A stretch of DNA of 64,000 nt from JBQTII01 sp052388275 (GCA_052388275.1 JBQTII010000081.1:1-64000); one strand, 5' to 3'. Counted from the stretch's first letter, positions 47,923-57,398 are shown. The notes: generated by a model from the letters alone, not told the origin. A program made the numbers and translations.

Positions 47923-48729
47923 GTGAATGCCACTAACGGCTTTCCGGATTCTCGGCTGGGCGCAACTCCAGCGAACTACGGCTCCTGGCCGCTATGGCCA
48001 AGAGGTTGGCTGCAGTCTGGTCGGCGGTCTCGGCAGCGCAAGCGTGTGCATCGCGTTGGAAGTGCATTCGGGGTCCTGACTGTCGTCGCGCTGGCGCTCA
48101 CGGCCTGCGGCACTCTTGCTTCCGATTCATCCAAGAATCAATCGTCGGCTCTGGTTACGGAACTCGAGGGGCGCATGCCTCGCTGCGCAATACCCGCGCT
48201 GCGCTCGCCCGAGGACCAGCGGTGGGTCACATCGGGCGCTCCTCAACAGGTCCTCGCCCAGACCGAGAAGGTGCTGAGCAATGAAGTGGGTGTCGCCACC
48301 AAGGAGGATCCTCACGTAAGGCTGAGGAATGGATTGATAGGCGTAACACCAGATCCGATGGACAGAGAAATCGTCGTTGTCGTTGATCCTGAGGTCATTG
48401 ATATGAAGCGGCTTGAAAAGGACCTGCAAGACCAGCTTGGTTCGTCAGGTCCTCCAGTCGTCGTGCAAGAAGGATGTCACAGTGCGGCAGAACTAGTGCA
48501 TGCGTCACAAATCATTGCGGAGGGTCGCTGGATTCCAAATTCGGCCGAAATATCTTATGGTTCCTATCTGGACGCCGGCAGTGCACAATACCGCTTAACG
48601 ATCTCTGACAGCGGTGAGGGTAAGTCTGCCGGACGGTCGCTTAAAGAAGAACTCGGTGACTTGGTGGCTATTTCATATGGCGACGTAGGGCGCGATGTAG
48701 AGCGCCGGCCCGCTAACAAGTCACCCTAA
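47923..48729 (+). CDS. lipoprotein homologous to the pro-region of the upstream protease
   Basis: A 268-residue protein with a long basic N-terminus, a hydrophobic core (about 45-60) and a lipobox LTAC (Cys62), so it should be membrane-anchored outside the cell. Its mature part aligns with the pro-region of the preceding protease: NGLIGVTPDPMDREIVVVVD (136-155) against AGLIGVGPDHRAQQLVVLVD, and VQEGCHSAAELVHASQIIAE (181-200) against VQAGCHGSDELIKADQIIAE, in the same order and spacing. There is no protease domain. GTG at 47923 has GGGAG upstream; GTG 48046 would give a shorter signal. GC is near 50-55% in places. A stand-alone inhibitor or folding helper is a reasonable guess. Confidence 0.78.
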   Translation: MNATNGFPDSRLGATPANYGSWPLWPRGWLQSGRRSRQRKRVHRVGSAFGVLTVVALALTACGTLASDSSKNQSSALVTELEGRMPRCAIPALRSPEDQRWVTSGAPQQVLAQTEKVLSNEVGVATKEDPHVRLRNGLIGVTPDPMDREIVVVVDPEVIDMKRLEKDLQDQLGSSGPPVVVQEGCHSAAELVHASQIIAEGRWIPNSAEISYGSYLDAGSAQYRLTISDSGEGKSAGRSLKEELGDLVAISYGDVGRDVERRPANKSP

Positions 48730-48808
48730 GATTGCACATCGCTCGATGGCCCTGCAGTTCGCATGCGGCTCGACCGGCAGAAAATGACGATCGCCGCCGG
48801 ATCGGGGA

Positions 48809-51112
48809 CTACCCCGCGGCGCCGCCCGGCGCCCGGGTCCCATTGACCGTCAGCGTGTACTGCGGCGAGCTCAGCAGTGAGCCGCCCAGGTCCACGGCAC
48901 TGATGATCGCGACGAGCACCGGGTAGGGGCGCAGGGCGCGCCGCTGCGCTGCCGTCAGGCGCATGGAGTACGTGCCGGTGAAGCGCAGCACGTGGGCCCG
49001 GCCCTGGCCGGTGTCCAGGCCGACGATGGTCACCGTCCAGGGGCGCACCTTGATCGGGCTGACGGCGGCGTAGGGCCGCAGGCCGTCCAACGAACTGCCG
49101 TCGCTGATCAGCCGGTCGCCAACTCGGACGTCGTCGACGTACCAGCCGCCGTTGTTGACGGCCGCGTCGGCCACGTGGCGGAAGCCCAGCAGCACCTTCT
49201 TTCCGGCGAACGCGCTCAGGTCGAACGACATCGGGACCGGAACTCCCGAGGTGCCGGTGAGTCCGTGTCCCGACGGCGCGGGTGCGGCCGCCTTCGTGGT
49301 CGCCGCGTTGCTCAGGGTCTGGAAGGACGCTCCGCCGTCGCTGGAGATGACCGTGTAGCCGTAGTCCAACCCCGGCTCGAGGTGATGCAGACTCAGATAA
49401 CGCAGGACCGGATCAGCGCGCGGCACGGTGAGTGTGAACACGGCGGTGGAGTCGAGGCGGGGGGTATCGCCCGAGAACAGCGCCGGGTTGTCCAATGCCC
49501 CAGCCGGCAGCGCGGATGCCCCAGGGTCCGGGGTCAGCGGCATCCGCGGCGCCACCGACCACGGGATCGGGATCGGGGCGAGGGTGCGCGCGCCGGTGAA
49601 CTGCAGCTCCGCCAGCTCGGTGCCCACCAGCGGGCGGGTGCCGCCGGCGCGCAGTTGCACGTAGTCGGCGCCGTTGGGCGCGACGCCCGGCGCGGCATAC
49701 GCGGCCGGGTTGTCCAGGTTCAGGGCGAAGTTCAGGCTCGGCGTGCTCACCCGCTTCTTGGCGATTCCGGTGATGGTGGCGTCCCGAGCACCCACCACCT
49801 TGTCCACGAGCAGCATCACCTGGAAGTCGTGGAGGATCTCGGTGAGGGGGTCCTTGACCCCGCCCGCGCGCAGCGCGGCCCGCACTGCGTCCAAGCCGCG
49901 GGTCTTGCCGTCGCGGTGGAGTCGCGACAGCACGGCCTCGCCGTAGCGATCGCGCAGGAACAGCAAGAACGCCCAGGCGACGCCGTAGTCGGCGAGGATC
50001 TGCGCGCCGTTGCCCTCGTCTCCCCAGAGCGTCAGCGAGTTCTGCGGGCCGCCGCAGTCCCGTGGGTTGGGGTTGAAGGGAGTCCGCACGGTGCCGAAGC
50101 CCGCAAAGCACACGATGTGGCTCTCGAAGGCCCGCTGGAACACCGACCGCTGCGGATCGCCGTACCCGGTGACGGTCAGCGCATAGTCCGAGAGCCCCTC
50201 GTTGAGCCAGATCGATTCGCCGGGATCGGTGTAGTACTGGAGCAGGTGCTGGTACTCGTGGGCGAAGATCCCCTCGTAGAGCTCGGGACGCGCGGGGCGA
50301 GAGCGGCACAGGTCGGCGTCGGGTTCGTCCGCGGGGTTCACCCCGGTGCGGTGCGCCCAGTCGTAGGCATCGATCGTCATCACATTGCGGTCGGTGAGTT
50401 CGTTGAACTGACGGGAGAAGAACCCCGCGATGTAGGTCTGGTTGCGCGGGAAGTCGTAGAAGTTCGGGTCGCGGACGTTGTCGACGAGCGTGACGACCTT
50501 GTCACCGTCACCGGTGAAGTTCAGGCCGGCGGTGATCCCGCGCTCCGCGCTGCGGGCTCCATCACGCGCCGGGGCGACCGAGAAGGCCTTGGACAGCTTC
50601 GGCAGCATGTTGGTGTCGTAGGCGCGTACCAGCGAACTCACCTGAGCATCCGTCACCGTCGTGGAGTCGGCTATGACCTTGCGGCAGTCGGTAGCCGGAA
50701 AGTCCGTGCCGACCACCCCGCCGGGTCCGATCCCGCTGGCCACCCAGACCTCGATGCCCTTCCCGACCCCGCGCAGGGTGTACTCCTTGAGGTACACCTG
50801 ATCGGCGACGTCATCAAGGGAGAGCCAGAGCCGGGTGGTGCCCACCGCGGGCGTTTTCGCCGCCGCGGCGGTGGGCCTCGCGAACTGGGCCGCCCCCGCG
50901 GGGGTGCGCTTCCATGCGGCGAGGATCGCGCCGGTGTCGGGAGCGAGCGGGTAATGCGCGGCCTCGGACAGGTGCTCGACGTCGGAGATCAGATCCGCGA
51001 CCGCCGCGGGCGCGTTCGCGCGTTGGGCAACCGTGGCCGCTCCGCTCGCGCCCGCCGCCGCGGCGAGCAGGATCAGCGCGCCGCCGCCGGCCACCAAGCG
51101 CATCCCGAGCAC
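48809..51112 (-). CDS. secreted metalloprotease, M6/immune inhibitor A-like
   Basis: A 767-residue exported protein with a signal peptide (1-26). The zinc site is HEYQH at 285-289 with a downstream Glu305 (SIWLNEGLSDYA), a gluzincin-type arrangement. The C-terminal part contains GWYVDDVRVGD, typical of the beta-sandwich module in immune inhibitor A-type proteins, preceded by a large linker. Proline- and alanine-rich N-terminal 100 residues may be a pro-region. GTG at 51112 with GGAGG 8 bases upstream, just behind the M24 stop. Target unknown. Confidence 0.83.
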   Translation of the reverse strand: MLGMRLVAGGGALILLAAAAGASGAATVAQRANAPAAVADLISDVEHLSEAAHYPLAPDTGAILAAWKRTPAGAAQFARPTAAAAKTPAVGTTRLWLSLDDVADQVYLKEYTLRGVGKGIEVWVASGIGPGGVVGTDFPATDCRKVIADSTTVTDAQVSSLVRAYDTNMLPKLSKAFSVAPARDGARSAERGITAGLNFTGDGDKVVTLVDNVRDPNFYDFPRNQTYIAGFFSRQFNELTDRNVMTIDAYDWAHRTGVNPADEPDADLCRSRPARPELYEGIFAHEYQHLLQYYTDPGESIWLNEGLSDYALTVTGYGDPQRSVFQRAFESHIVCFAGFGTVRTPFNPNPRDCGGPQNSLTLWGDEGNGAQILADYGVAWAFLLFLRDRYGEAVLSRLHRDGKTRGLDAVRAALRAGGVKDPLTEILHDFQVMLLVDKVVGARDATITGIAKKRVSTPSLNFALNLDNPAAYAAPGVAPNGADYVQLRAGGTRPLVGTELAELQFTGARTLAPIPIPWSVAPRMPLTPDPGASALPAGALDNPALFSGDTPRLDSTAVFTLTVPRADPVLRYLSLHHLEPGLDYGYTVISSDGGASFQTLSNAATTKAAAPAPSGHGLTGTSGVPVPMSFDLSAFAGKKVLLGFRHVADAAVNNGGWYVDDVRVGDRLISDGSSLDGLRPYAAVSPIKVRPWTVTIVGLDTGQGRAHVLRFTGTYSMRLTAAQRRALRPYPVLVAIISAVDLGGSLLSSPQYTLTVNGTRAPGGAAG

Positions 51113-51115
51113 GCC

Positions 51116-52231
51116 TCAAACCTCCAGCACGACCAGCTCGCGGGGCCGGTGATTTACCCGTTCACCACCGGATTCGGTGCAGATGACGATGTCCTCAATG
51201 CGTGCGCCGTGCCGACCCGGCAGGTAGATGCCCGGCTCGACGGAGAACGCCATGCCCACCTCCAGCGCCTCGGTGTTCCCCTCGACGATGTAGGGGTGCT
51301 CGTGACCTTCCAGCCCGATGCCGTGGCCTGTTCGGTGCACGAAGAACTCGCCGTACCCGGCATCGTCGATGACGTCGCGAGCGACCCGGTCCAGACTTTC
51401 CGCGCTCATGCCCGGCGTGACGGCCTCGCAGGCGGCGATCTGGGCCGTGAGTAGCACGTCGTAATAGCGCAAGAACTCCGCATCGGGGGTGCCCAGGGAG
51501 TACATCCGGGTCTCGTCCGAGCAGTACCCGTCCTCGGTGGTGCCGCCGATGTCGACGACGACCGCGTCGCCGGCCTCGATCACCCGGTCCGAGAGATCGT
51601 GATGCGGGCTCGCGCCATTCGGGCCGGAGCCGACGATCACGAAATCCGCGCGCACGTGGCCTTCCGCCACGATCGCCTCCGCGATGTCCCGGCCGACCGC
51701 GCGTTCGGTGCGCCCGACCCGCAGCCACTCCCCCATTCGGGCGTGCACCCGGTCGATCGCGGCACCGGCATCGCGCAGCGCCTGGATCTCCGCCGCGCTC
51801 TTGCGGATCCGCAACTCGCGCAGCACCGGCCCGGCTAGGGCCTGGCCCACCCCAGGGATGCCGTCGCGCAACCGCAGGACCTTCTCGGCCCACATGTGAT
51901 CGTCGACCCCGTAGCGGCGGGCACCGGGGGGCAGCAGGCTGCGCACGAGCGCGATGGGGTCCTCGGTCTCCTGCCAGTGCGCGATCGTCAGGCCGAGTGT
52001 GCTGACCCCGGCCGCCTCGGCCGCGGGACGCTCCAGGAACGGCACCACCAAGACCGGTTCGCCGCCGGCCGCCAGCACGAGGGCGGTCAACCGCTCCAGC
52101 GGCTTGGCGACGTAACCGGTGAGGTAACGCAGGTCCGGGCCGGGTGTGATCACGATGGCGTCCAAACCGGCTTCGGCACTCGCGGCGGCGGCCCGATGCA
52201 GGCGGGCAATGAAGTCGGCGGCAGCGGGCAT
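51116..52231 (-). CDS. M24 family Xaa-Pro aminopeptidase
   Basis: A 371-residue cytosolic metallopeptidase that removes N-terminal residues before proline. N-terminal creatinase-like domain (1-140) and a pita-bread catalytic domain with metal ligands Asp in VVVDIGGT and DGYCSDETR, His in HRTGHGIGLEGHE, and Glu in SVEPGIYLPG and ARIEDIV. ATG at 52231 starts the family region; the open frame extends to 52576 but overlaps the divergent exonuclease. It precedes the metalloprotease gene by 3 bases on the same strand. Confidence 0.9.
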   Translation of the reverse strand: MPAAADFIARLHRAAAASAEAGLDAIVITPGPDLRYLTGYVAKPLERLTALVLAAGGEPVLVVPFLERPAAEAAGVSTLGLTIAHWQETEDPIALVRSLLPPGARRYGVDDHMWAEKVLRLRDGIPGVGQALAGPVLRELRIRKSAAEIQALRDAGAAIDRVHARMGEWLRVGRTERAVGRDIAEAIVAEGHVRADFVIVGSGPNGASPHHDLSDRVIEAGDAVVVDIGGTTEDGYCSDETRMYSLGTPDAEFLRYYDVLLTAQIAACEAVTPGMSAESLDRVARDVIDDAGYGEFFVHRTGHGIGLEGHEHPYIVEGNTEALEVGMAFSVEPGIYLPGRHGARIEDIVICTESGGERVNHRPRELVVLEV

Positions 52232-52240
52232 GCCCCGATC

Positions 52241-52265
52241 CTGCCATCTGGCAGGCTGTCCTGCC
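52241..52265. promoter_or_regulatory. inverted repeats in the 34-bp divergent gap
   Basis: CTGCC-ATCT-GGCAG (52241-52254) and GGCAGG-CTGT-CCTGCC (52250-52265) overlap in the only space between the divergent M24 and exonuclease genes. Both genes appear leaderless, so these repeats overlap both promoters. Operator or chance cannot be told. Confidence 0.35.
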
Positions 52266-53192
52266 GTGTCCCGCCTGATGCTGCTCGATGCCCCGTCGAT
52301 GTACTTCCGTGCCTTCTTCGGTGTTCCGGACACCGTGAGCGCCCCGGACGGCTCGCCGGTGAACGCGGTGCGGGGATTCCTGGACTTCGTCTCGACGCTG
52401 GTGACCCAGCGCCGGCCCACCGACCTGATTGCCTGCTTCGATGCCGACTGGCGGCCCCAGTTCCGAGTCGACGCGCTGCCGTCGTACAAGGCGCACCGGG
52501 TACTCACCGAGGCTCCGGGCGGCCAGGTGGACACCGAGGAGGTCCCCGACCTGCTCAGCCCACAGGTCCCCGTCATCTACGCCGTCCTGGACGCACTCGG
52601 GATCGCCCGCGCCGAGGCGGTCGGGTTCGAGGCTGACGACATCATCGGCACGCTGGCCACCACGGCCCCGGGGGAGGTCGACATCGTCACCGGCGACCGC
52701 GACCTGTTCCAACTCGTCGAGGACACCCGCGGGGTACGGGTGCTCTACATCGCCAAGGGCATTCGCAACCTCGAGGTCATCGACGAGGCCGCAGTCAACG
52801 CCAAGTACGCCATCCCCGGCCGCGCCTACGCGGCGTTCGCCACGCTACGCGGGGACGCCTCCGACGGCCTGCCCGGCGTTCGGGGGGTCGGCGACAAGAC
52901 CGCGGCCGCCCTGGTCACCAGCTACGGCGACCTCCAGAGCATTGCCAGGGCCGCCCTCGATCCCGGCTCGGGGATTTCACCGGCGGTTCGCCGCAAACTC
53001 ATCGCGGCCACCGACTATCTGGCGCTCGCACCAGCCGTCGTCAACGTCGTGCGCGACATCGCGCTGCCTGCCCTCGACTGTGCGCTGCCGGCGGCGGCAA
53101 GAGAACCCGAGGCCCTGCTGGCGTTGTCCGAGCGGTGGGGCCTCGAATCCCCGCTCAACCGGCTCCTGAACGTGCTGGCGGCGCCTCGCTGA
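52266..53192 (+). CDS. 5'-3' exonuclease (Pol I N-domain / FEN-like)
   Basis: A 308-residue stand-alone flap-type nuclease. Acidic metal sites are visible in LMLLDAPSMYFRAFFG, IACFDADWRPQFRVD, GFEADDIIGTLA and IVTGDRDLFQLVED, and the helix-hairpin-helix DNA-binding motif in DGLPGVRGVGDKTAAALV. It removes RNA primers or flaps during replication and repair. GTG at 52266 starts the family region. Actinobacteria often have this extra gene alongside polA. Confidence 0.9.
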   Translation: MSRLMLLDAPSMYFRAFFGVPDTVSAPDGSPVNAVRGFLDFVSTLVTQRRPTDLIACFDADWRPQFRVDALPSYKAHRVLTEAPGGQVDTEEVPDLLSPQVPVIYAVLDALGIARAEAVGFEADDIIGTLATTAPGEVDIVTGDRDLFQLVEDTRGVRVLYIAKGIRNLEVIDEAAVNAKYAIPGRAYAAFATLRGDASDGLPGVRGVGDKTAAALVTSYGDLQSIARAALDPGSGISPAVRRKLIAATDYLALAPAVVNVVRDIALPALDCALPAAAREPEALLALSERWGLESPLNRLLNVLAAPR

Positions 53193-53236
53193 CCTGTAGC
53201 GCGGCGACGTCGACCCCCGATCGACAGCGGTCGCGG

Positions 53237-53854
53237 CTAACGCCCCCGGACCTCGCGCTCACCGTCCCGAGCCGGGTCGTGGGCGGGCAACACGTCGGCG
53301 GACCAGTCCATCCGCTTCCACTCCGGCACCGGTGTCGACCGGCCGGCTGCGGGGACGAAAGCGGAGGGCTCCGCCAGCACGTAGCGGTGGATGTAGCGCG
53401 GGCAGTTCGGGTAAACGACGCGAGTGCGTACCCGGACCACGAACTGAGCTTCGGGATACTCACCCTGCAGCGGATCGTCGAAGTCGATGCTCGCCCTACC
53501 CTCAATCCGCATCCGGTGACCCGCCGTCAGGTCCAGGAACAACATCCCGACCTCGGCATTGGCCATCAGGTTTCCCGCGGACAGGTACATCCCGTTGCCG
53601 TCGTAGTTCGGGAACGCCAGCGTGCGCGGGTCCAGCACCTGCACGAACCCCGGGGCACCGCCTTTGTACGAGCACGTCGGTCGTCCCTGAGCATCGGCGG
53701 TGGCCAGGAAGAACATGTCCAGGCGCGAGATGAACTCCGCATCCGAGTCGCTGATCGTCTCGCTGAGGAGCATCTCCTCGATGCGGTCGGCGAGTCGCCG
53801 GGTGTCGAAGCGGTCCTGCAGCGCCCGCTGATCGTGGTGGAATCCTGCGCTCAT
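53237..53854 (-). CDS. pyridoxamine 5'-phosphate oxidase-family FMN-binding protein
   Basis: A 205-residue protein with the split-barrel FMN-binding pattern (FFLATADAQGRPTCSYKGG, NYDGNGMYLSAGNLMANAEVGMLFLDL, RIEGRASID). Longer than PdxH and with a helical N-terminus, it fits the general stress/F420- or FMN-dependent group. ATG at 53854 has AAGGAGG upstream; an earlier start at 53881 would overlap the helicase stop. Downstream of helY, 23 bases apart. Confidence 0.83.
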   Translation of the reverse strand: MSAGFHHDQRALQDRFDTRRLADRIEEMLLSETISDSDAEFISRLDMFFLATADAQGRPTCSYKGGAPGFVQVLDPRTLAFPNYDGNGMYLSAGNLMANAEVGMLFLDLTAGHRMRIEGRASIDFDDPLQGEYPEAQFVVRVRTRVVYPNCPRYIHRYVLAEPSAFVPAAGRSTPVPEWKRMDWSADVLPAHDPARDGEREVRGR

Positions 53855-53877
53855 CCGCGCCTCCTTTGCCCTCGACA

Positions 53878-56571
53878 TCACACCACAGCGGAGTAGGCGA
53901 CGACGCCCCGGCGCACGGCGGCGATGGCCTGTTCCGCAACCTCGCGCAGGTCGCCCTCGGCGGCCTTGGCGATCTGGCCCAGCAGGTCGATGAGTCCCTT
54001 GGTGGCGCGCACGAAATCGCCCGCGGTCAGTTCCGTGTCGCGCAACACCGATTCCAGGGAGTTACCCGAGGCCCAGCGGTAGGTCGTGGTGACGAAGCCC
54101 AGGTCTGGCTCACGCAGGAGATCGACGCGGTGCCGCTTCTCGACGGCCTCGAGCTCGGCCCAGAGCCGCACCATGGCGGCCAGGACCTCACGCACCGGGC
54201 CGTCCGGCAGCCGAGGTGCACCGGCGACCTCGGAACGAGACTCGAAGACCAGCGCCGACACGCACGCCGCCAACTGAGGCGGCGTCAGTGAATGCCAGAG
54301 GCCGGTGCGCAGACAGTCGGCGGCGAGGAGGTCGAGCTCGGAGTAGAGCCTGCCCAGCCGAACGCCGTCGGGGGGGACGTGATCGGTGTCCAAGTACCCG
54401 AGTTCATCGAGTACCGCGCAGACGCGGTCGAAGGTCCGTGCCACGGTGGCGGTCCGCCCGGCCACCTGCGCGCGCAGTTTGGCGGCGTCGCGCTCCAGAC
54501 GTCTGTGCCGCTCACGCCAACGCGCATGGTCTTCGCGCTCGGGGCAGCCGTGGACGGGGTGCGCTCGCAGTTCGCGCCGCAACCGCTCGATCTCGGGGTC
54601 CTCCGTTGCGGCCGGCGCCCGGCGGCGGGCAGCTGCCGGCTCGATGCCCTTGGCACGAAGCGCCGAGGCAAGATCGCGCCTGGCGGTGGGCACACGCGGG
54701 TTGAACGACTTCGGGATCCGCAGGGTGTCCAGTGCCACCACCGGCCCCGCGAAGTCCGCCGTGCTCAAGGTGCGGTAGTGCCGGTCCGCGGTCAGCACCA
54801 CCGGGCGCGGGTCCGCCGCAGCAGGCGAGAGCCCCGGATCCAGTACGACGGCGATCCCGGCGAATCGTCCCCGCGGGATGTGAATGACGTCGCCCTTACG
54901 TAACTTCTCCAGGGTGGCGACCACCTCCAGCGCGCGGTCCCCGCGCCGGCCCCGAGCCAGCTGCTGCTCACGGTCGCTGAGTGCGGTGCGCAGCGCGAAA
55001 TAGGCGGCGTAGTCCCCGAGATGACACGTCGCGGCCTCGGCGTAGCCGGCCAGCGCGGTGTCCATCGTCCGGATCTGCGCTGCGATCCCGACGACGCTGC
55101 GGTCGGCCTGGAATTGTGCGAAGGAGGTTTCCAGCAGGGCACGGGAGCGCTCGCGCCCCACTCGCGCAACCAGGTTGACCGCCATGTTGTAGGACGGGCG
55201 AAAGCTTGAGCGCAGCGGATAGGTGCGCGCCGAGGCCAGCCCAGCCACCGAGCGCGGCTCCAACTGGGCGTTCCACAACACGACCGCGTGACCTTCGACG
55301 TCGATCCCGCGCCGCCCGGCCCGACCGGTCAGCTGGGTGAACTCCCCCGGCGTGACGTCGGCGTGCGCCTCCCCATTCCACTTCACGAGCTTTTCCAGCA
55401 CCACCGAGCGCGCCGGCATGTTGATGCCCAGCGCGAGGGTCTCGGTGGCGAAGACCGCCTTGACCAGGCCCGCGACGAAAGCCGCCTCGACTACCTCACG
55501 GAAGGTCGGCAACATCCCGGCGTGGTGGGCGGCGATCCCGCGCTCCAGAGCGTCCAACCAGGCCGCGTAGCCCAGGACCGCGCGATCCGACTCGGGAATC
55601 ACGGCGCAGGCCCGCGCGGCGAGTTCCCGCACAGCGGCGGCCTGGGCCGGGCTGCTCAGGCGTAGACCGGCCCGCACGCAGGCGCTCACCGCGGCGTCAC
55701 ACCCGGCCCGGCTGAAGATGAAGGTGATCGCCGGCAGCAACCCCTCGCGGTCCAGTCGCAGGATCACCTCGGGCCGGGACGGGGTGTACGCACCCCCCCG
55801 GCGACGCGGTGACGGCGGTGCGCCCCGCCCGCGATGGCGCGGCGGGCCTGCGGTCCGGCTCAGGCGCATCAGGTCGGGGTTGACGGCCGCCTCCTTGGAT
55901 GAACCGCCGCGCCCGGTGTCGGACACGAACAGGTCGAGCATCGCGTCGCCCACCATCACGTGCTGCCAGAGCGGGACCGGGCGGTGTTCGGAGACGATCA
56001 CCTCGGTGGTACCGCGCACTGTCTGCAACCATTCGCCGAACTCCTCGGCGTTGGACACCGTCGCGGAGAGCGAGACGAGGGTGACCGACTCCGGGAGGTG
56101 GATGATCACCTCCTCCCAGGCGGCACCGCGGAAGGGATCGGCGAGGTAATGCACCTCATCCATGACGACGAACGCGAGTCCGCGCAAGGTGGGTGAGGCG
56201 GCGTAGAGCATGTTGCGCAGCACCTCGGTGGTCATCACGACCACCGCCGCCTCGGAATTGATGGAGTTGTCCCCGGTCAGCAGGCCGACCGCCTGCCCGC
56301 CGTGGCGGGCCACCAGATCGGCGTACTTCTGATTGGACAACGCCTTGATGGGCGTGGTGTAGAAGCACTTGGCGCCTCGCGCCAGCGCGAGGTGCACGGC
56401 GAACTCACCGACCACGGTCTTGCCGGCGCCGGTGGGCGCGGCCACCAGCACCCCGGATCCGGCCTGTAGCGCCGCGCAGGCGAGCTCCTGGAACTCGTCG
56501 AGCGCGAAGCCCAGGCTGCCCCGGAATCGGGTCAGTTCATCGGCCGGCGCCGGCCCTGGGGCGTCCCTCAG
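53878..56571 (-). CDS. helY: HelY/Mtr4-type DExH RNA helicase
   Basis: An 897-residue Ski2/Mtr4-like helicase: Walker A APTGAGKTVVGE, box DEVHYLAD, motif III SATVSNAEEFGEW, motif VI TGRAGRRGID, then the winged-helix and helical-bundle C-terminal regions. It should unwind structured RNA during turnover. The only start that matches the family N-terminus is CTG at 56571, which overlaps the tatC stop codon (CTGA) and has GAGG upstream; no ATG, GTG or TTG fits. An inserted basic segment (about 260-300, RHRGRGAPPSPRRRGG) is unusual. Gene order tatA-tatC-helY is widespread in actinobacteria. Confidence 0.88.
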   Translation of the reverse strand: MRDAPGPAPADELTRFRGSLGFALDEFQELACAALQAGSGVLVAAPTGAGKTVVGEFAVHLALARGAKCFYTTPIKALSNQKYADLVARHGGQAVGLLTGDNSINSEAAVVVMTTEVLRNMLYAASPTLRGLAFVVMDEVHYLADPFRGAAWEEVIIHLPESVTLVSLSATVSNAEEFGEWLQTVRGTTEVIVSEHRPVPLWQHVMVGDAMLDLFVSDTGRGGSSKEAAVNPDLMRLSRTAGPPRHRGRGAPPSPRRRGGAYTPSRPEVILRLDREGLLPAITFIFSRAGCDAAVSACVRAGLRLSSPAQAAAVRELAARACAVIPESDRAVLGYAAWLDALERGIAAHHAGMLPTFREVVEAAFVAGLVKAVFATETLALGINMPARSVVLEKLVKWNGEAHADVTPGEFTQLTGRAGRRGIDVEGHAVVLWNAQLEPRSVAGLASARTYPLRSSFRPSYNMAVNLVARVGRERSRALLETSFAQFQADRSVVGIAAQIRTMDTALAGYAEAATCHLGDYAAYFALRTALSDREQQLARGRRGDRALEVVATLEKLRKGDVIHIPRGRFAGIAVVLDPGLSPAAADPRPVVLTADRHYRTLSTADFAGPVVALDTLRIPKSFNPRVPTARRDLASALRAKGIEPAAARRRAPAATEDPEIERLRRELRAHPVHGCPEREDHARWRERHRRLERDAAKLRAQVAGRTATVARTFDRVCAVLDELGYLDTDHVPPDGVRLGRLYSELDLLAADCLRTGLWHSLTPPQLAACVSALVFESRSEVAGAPRLPDGPVREVLAAMVRLWAELEAVEKRHRVDLLREPDLGFVTTTYRWASGNSLESVLRDTELTAGDFVRATKGLIDLLGQIAKAAEGDLREVAEQAIAAVRRGVVAYSAVV

Positions 56572-57398
56572 GGGAGATCCTCGCCATTTCCGGCAGCAAG
56601 CTCGGCGGCCGCCTCGCGTCGGGACTTGCGGCGATCCAGAATCGCCGTGATCACGATCGCGATGCCGTACAGGATCGTCATCGGTGCGGCCAGGGCGATC
56701 ATCGTGTACGGGTCCCCGGTCGGGGTCGCGATGGCGGCGAAGACGAAGATCCCGAAGATCATCTGCCGCCACCAGCCCCGGATCTGCCGCGACGTGCACA
56801 GCCCGGCCATGTTGAACATGACCAGGATCAGCGGCAACTCGAACGAGATTCCGAACACCAGGATCATGCGCAGGACGAAGTCGAGGTAGTTGTCCAGCGG
56901 CAGCAGGTTGGCGACCTCGCCGGGCGCGAATCCCAGCAGGATGTCCACGGCGACCGGCAGCAGGAGGTAGGACAGGTAGGCGCCGGCAAGGAACAGCGGG
57001 GCGCCGGCGCCGACAAAGATGTAGGTCCAGCGCTTCTCGCGCCGGTGCAGCCCGGGGGCAAGGAAGGCCCACAGTTGCCAGAGCCAGAATGGGCTGGACA
57101 ACATCAGGCCGCAGAACAGGGCGACCTTGAGCTGCAGGGACAGCGGGCCGATGACGCCGGTCACGACCAGCGCCCCGCAGCGGCCGTCCGCAACCCCGCG
57201 CACGCCCGACTCGCAGACCGGCTCGATGAGCACGTCGATGATGTGGTCGTAGAGCGCGAAGCAGATGATGCTCGTGATGACGATCGCGATCACCGCGCGG
57301 ATCAGCCGGCCCCGCAGCTCACGCAGATGCTCGAGGAGAGGCATTCGCCCCTCGTCGGCGGGGCGGCCGGCGGGCGCGTTCCCCGTGGTCGCTGTCAC
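56568..57398 (-). CDS. tatC: Sec-independent translocase subunit TatC
   Basis: A 276-residue membrane protein with six transmembrane helices. The conserved start of the domain is MPLLEHLRELRGRLIRA, and FWLWQLWAFLAPGLHRREK and the loop SFELPLILVMFNMAGL are family features. It binds twin-arginine signal peptides. GTG at 57398. It partners with the tatA gene upstream; tatB is not in the window. The stop overlaps the helY start. Confidence 0.93.
   Translation of the reverse strand: MTATTGNAPAGRPADEGRMPLLEHLRELRGRLIRAVIAIVITSIICFALYDHIIDVLIEPVCESGVRGVADGRCGALVVTGVIGPLSLQLKVALFCGLMLSSPFWLWQLWAFLAPGLHRREKRWTYIFVGAGAPLFLAGAYLSYLLLPVAVDILLGFAPGEVANLLPLDNYLDFVLRMILVFGISFELPLILVMFNMAGLCTSRQIRGWWRQMIFGIFVFAAIATPTGDPYTMIALAAPMTILYGIAIVITAILDRRKSRREAAAELAAGNGEDLP

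Noticed and set aside
48992..51454. An 820-codon plus-strand open frame opposite the metalloprotease
   Set aside because: Shadow of the minus-strand gene; Arg/Gly/Val-rich with no motif, and the minus strand has a signal peptide and HEYQH zinc site.
56572..57072. Upstream extension of the helicase frame to 57072
   Set aside because: It lies wholly inside tatC in another frame and has no similarity to HelY N-termini.
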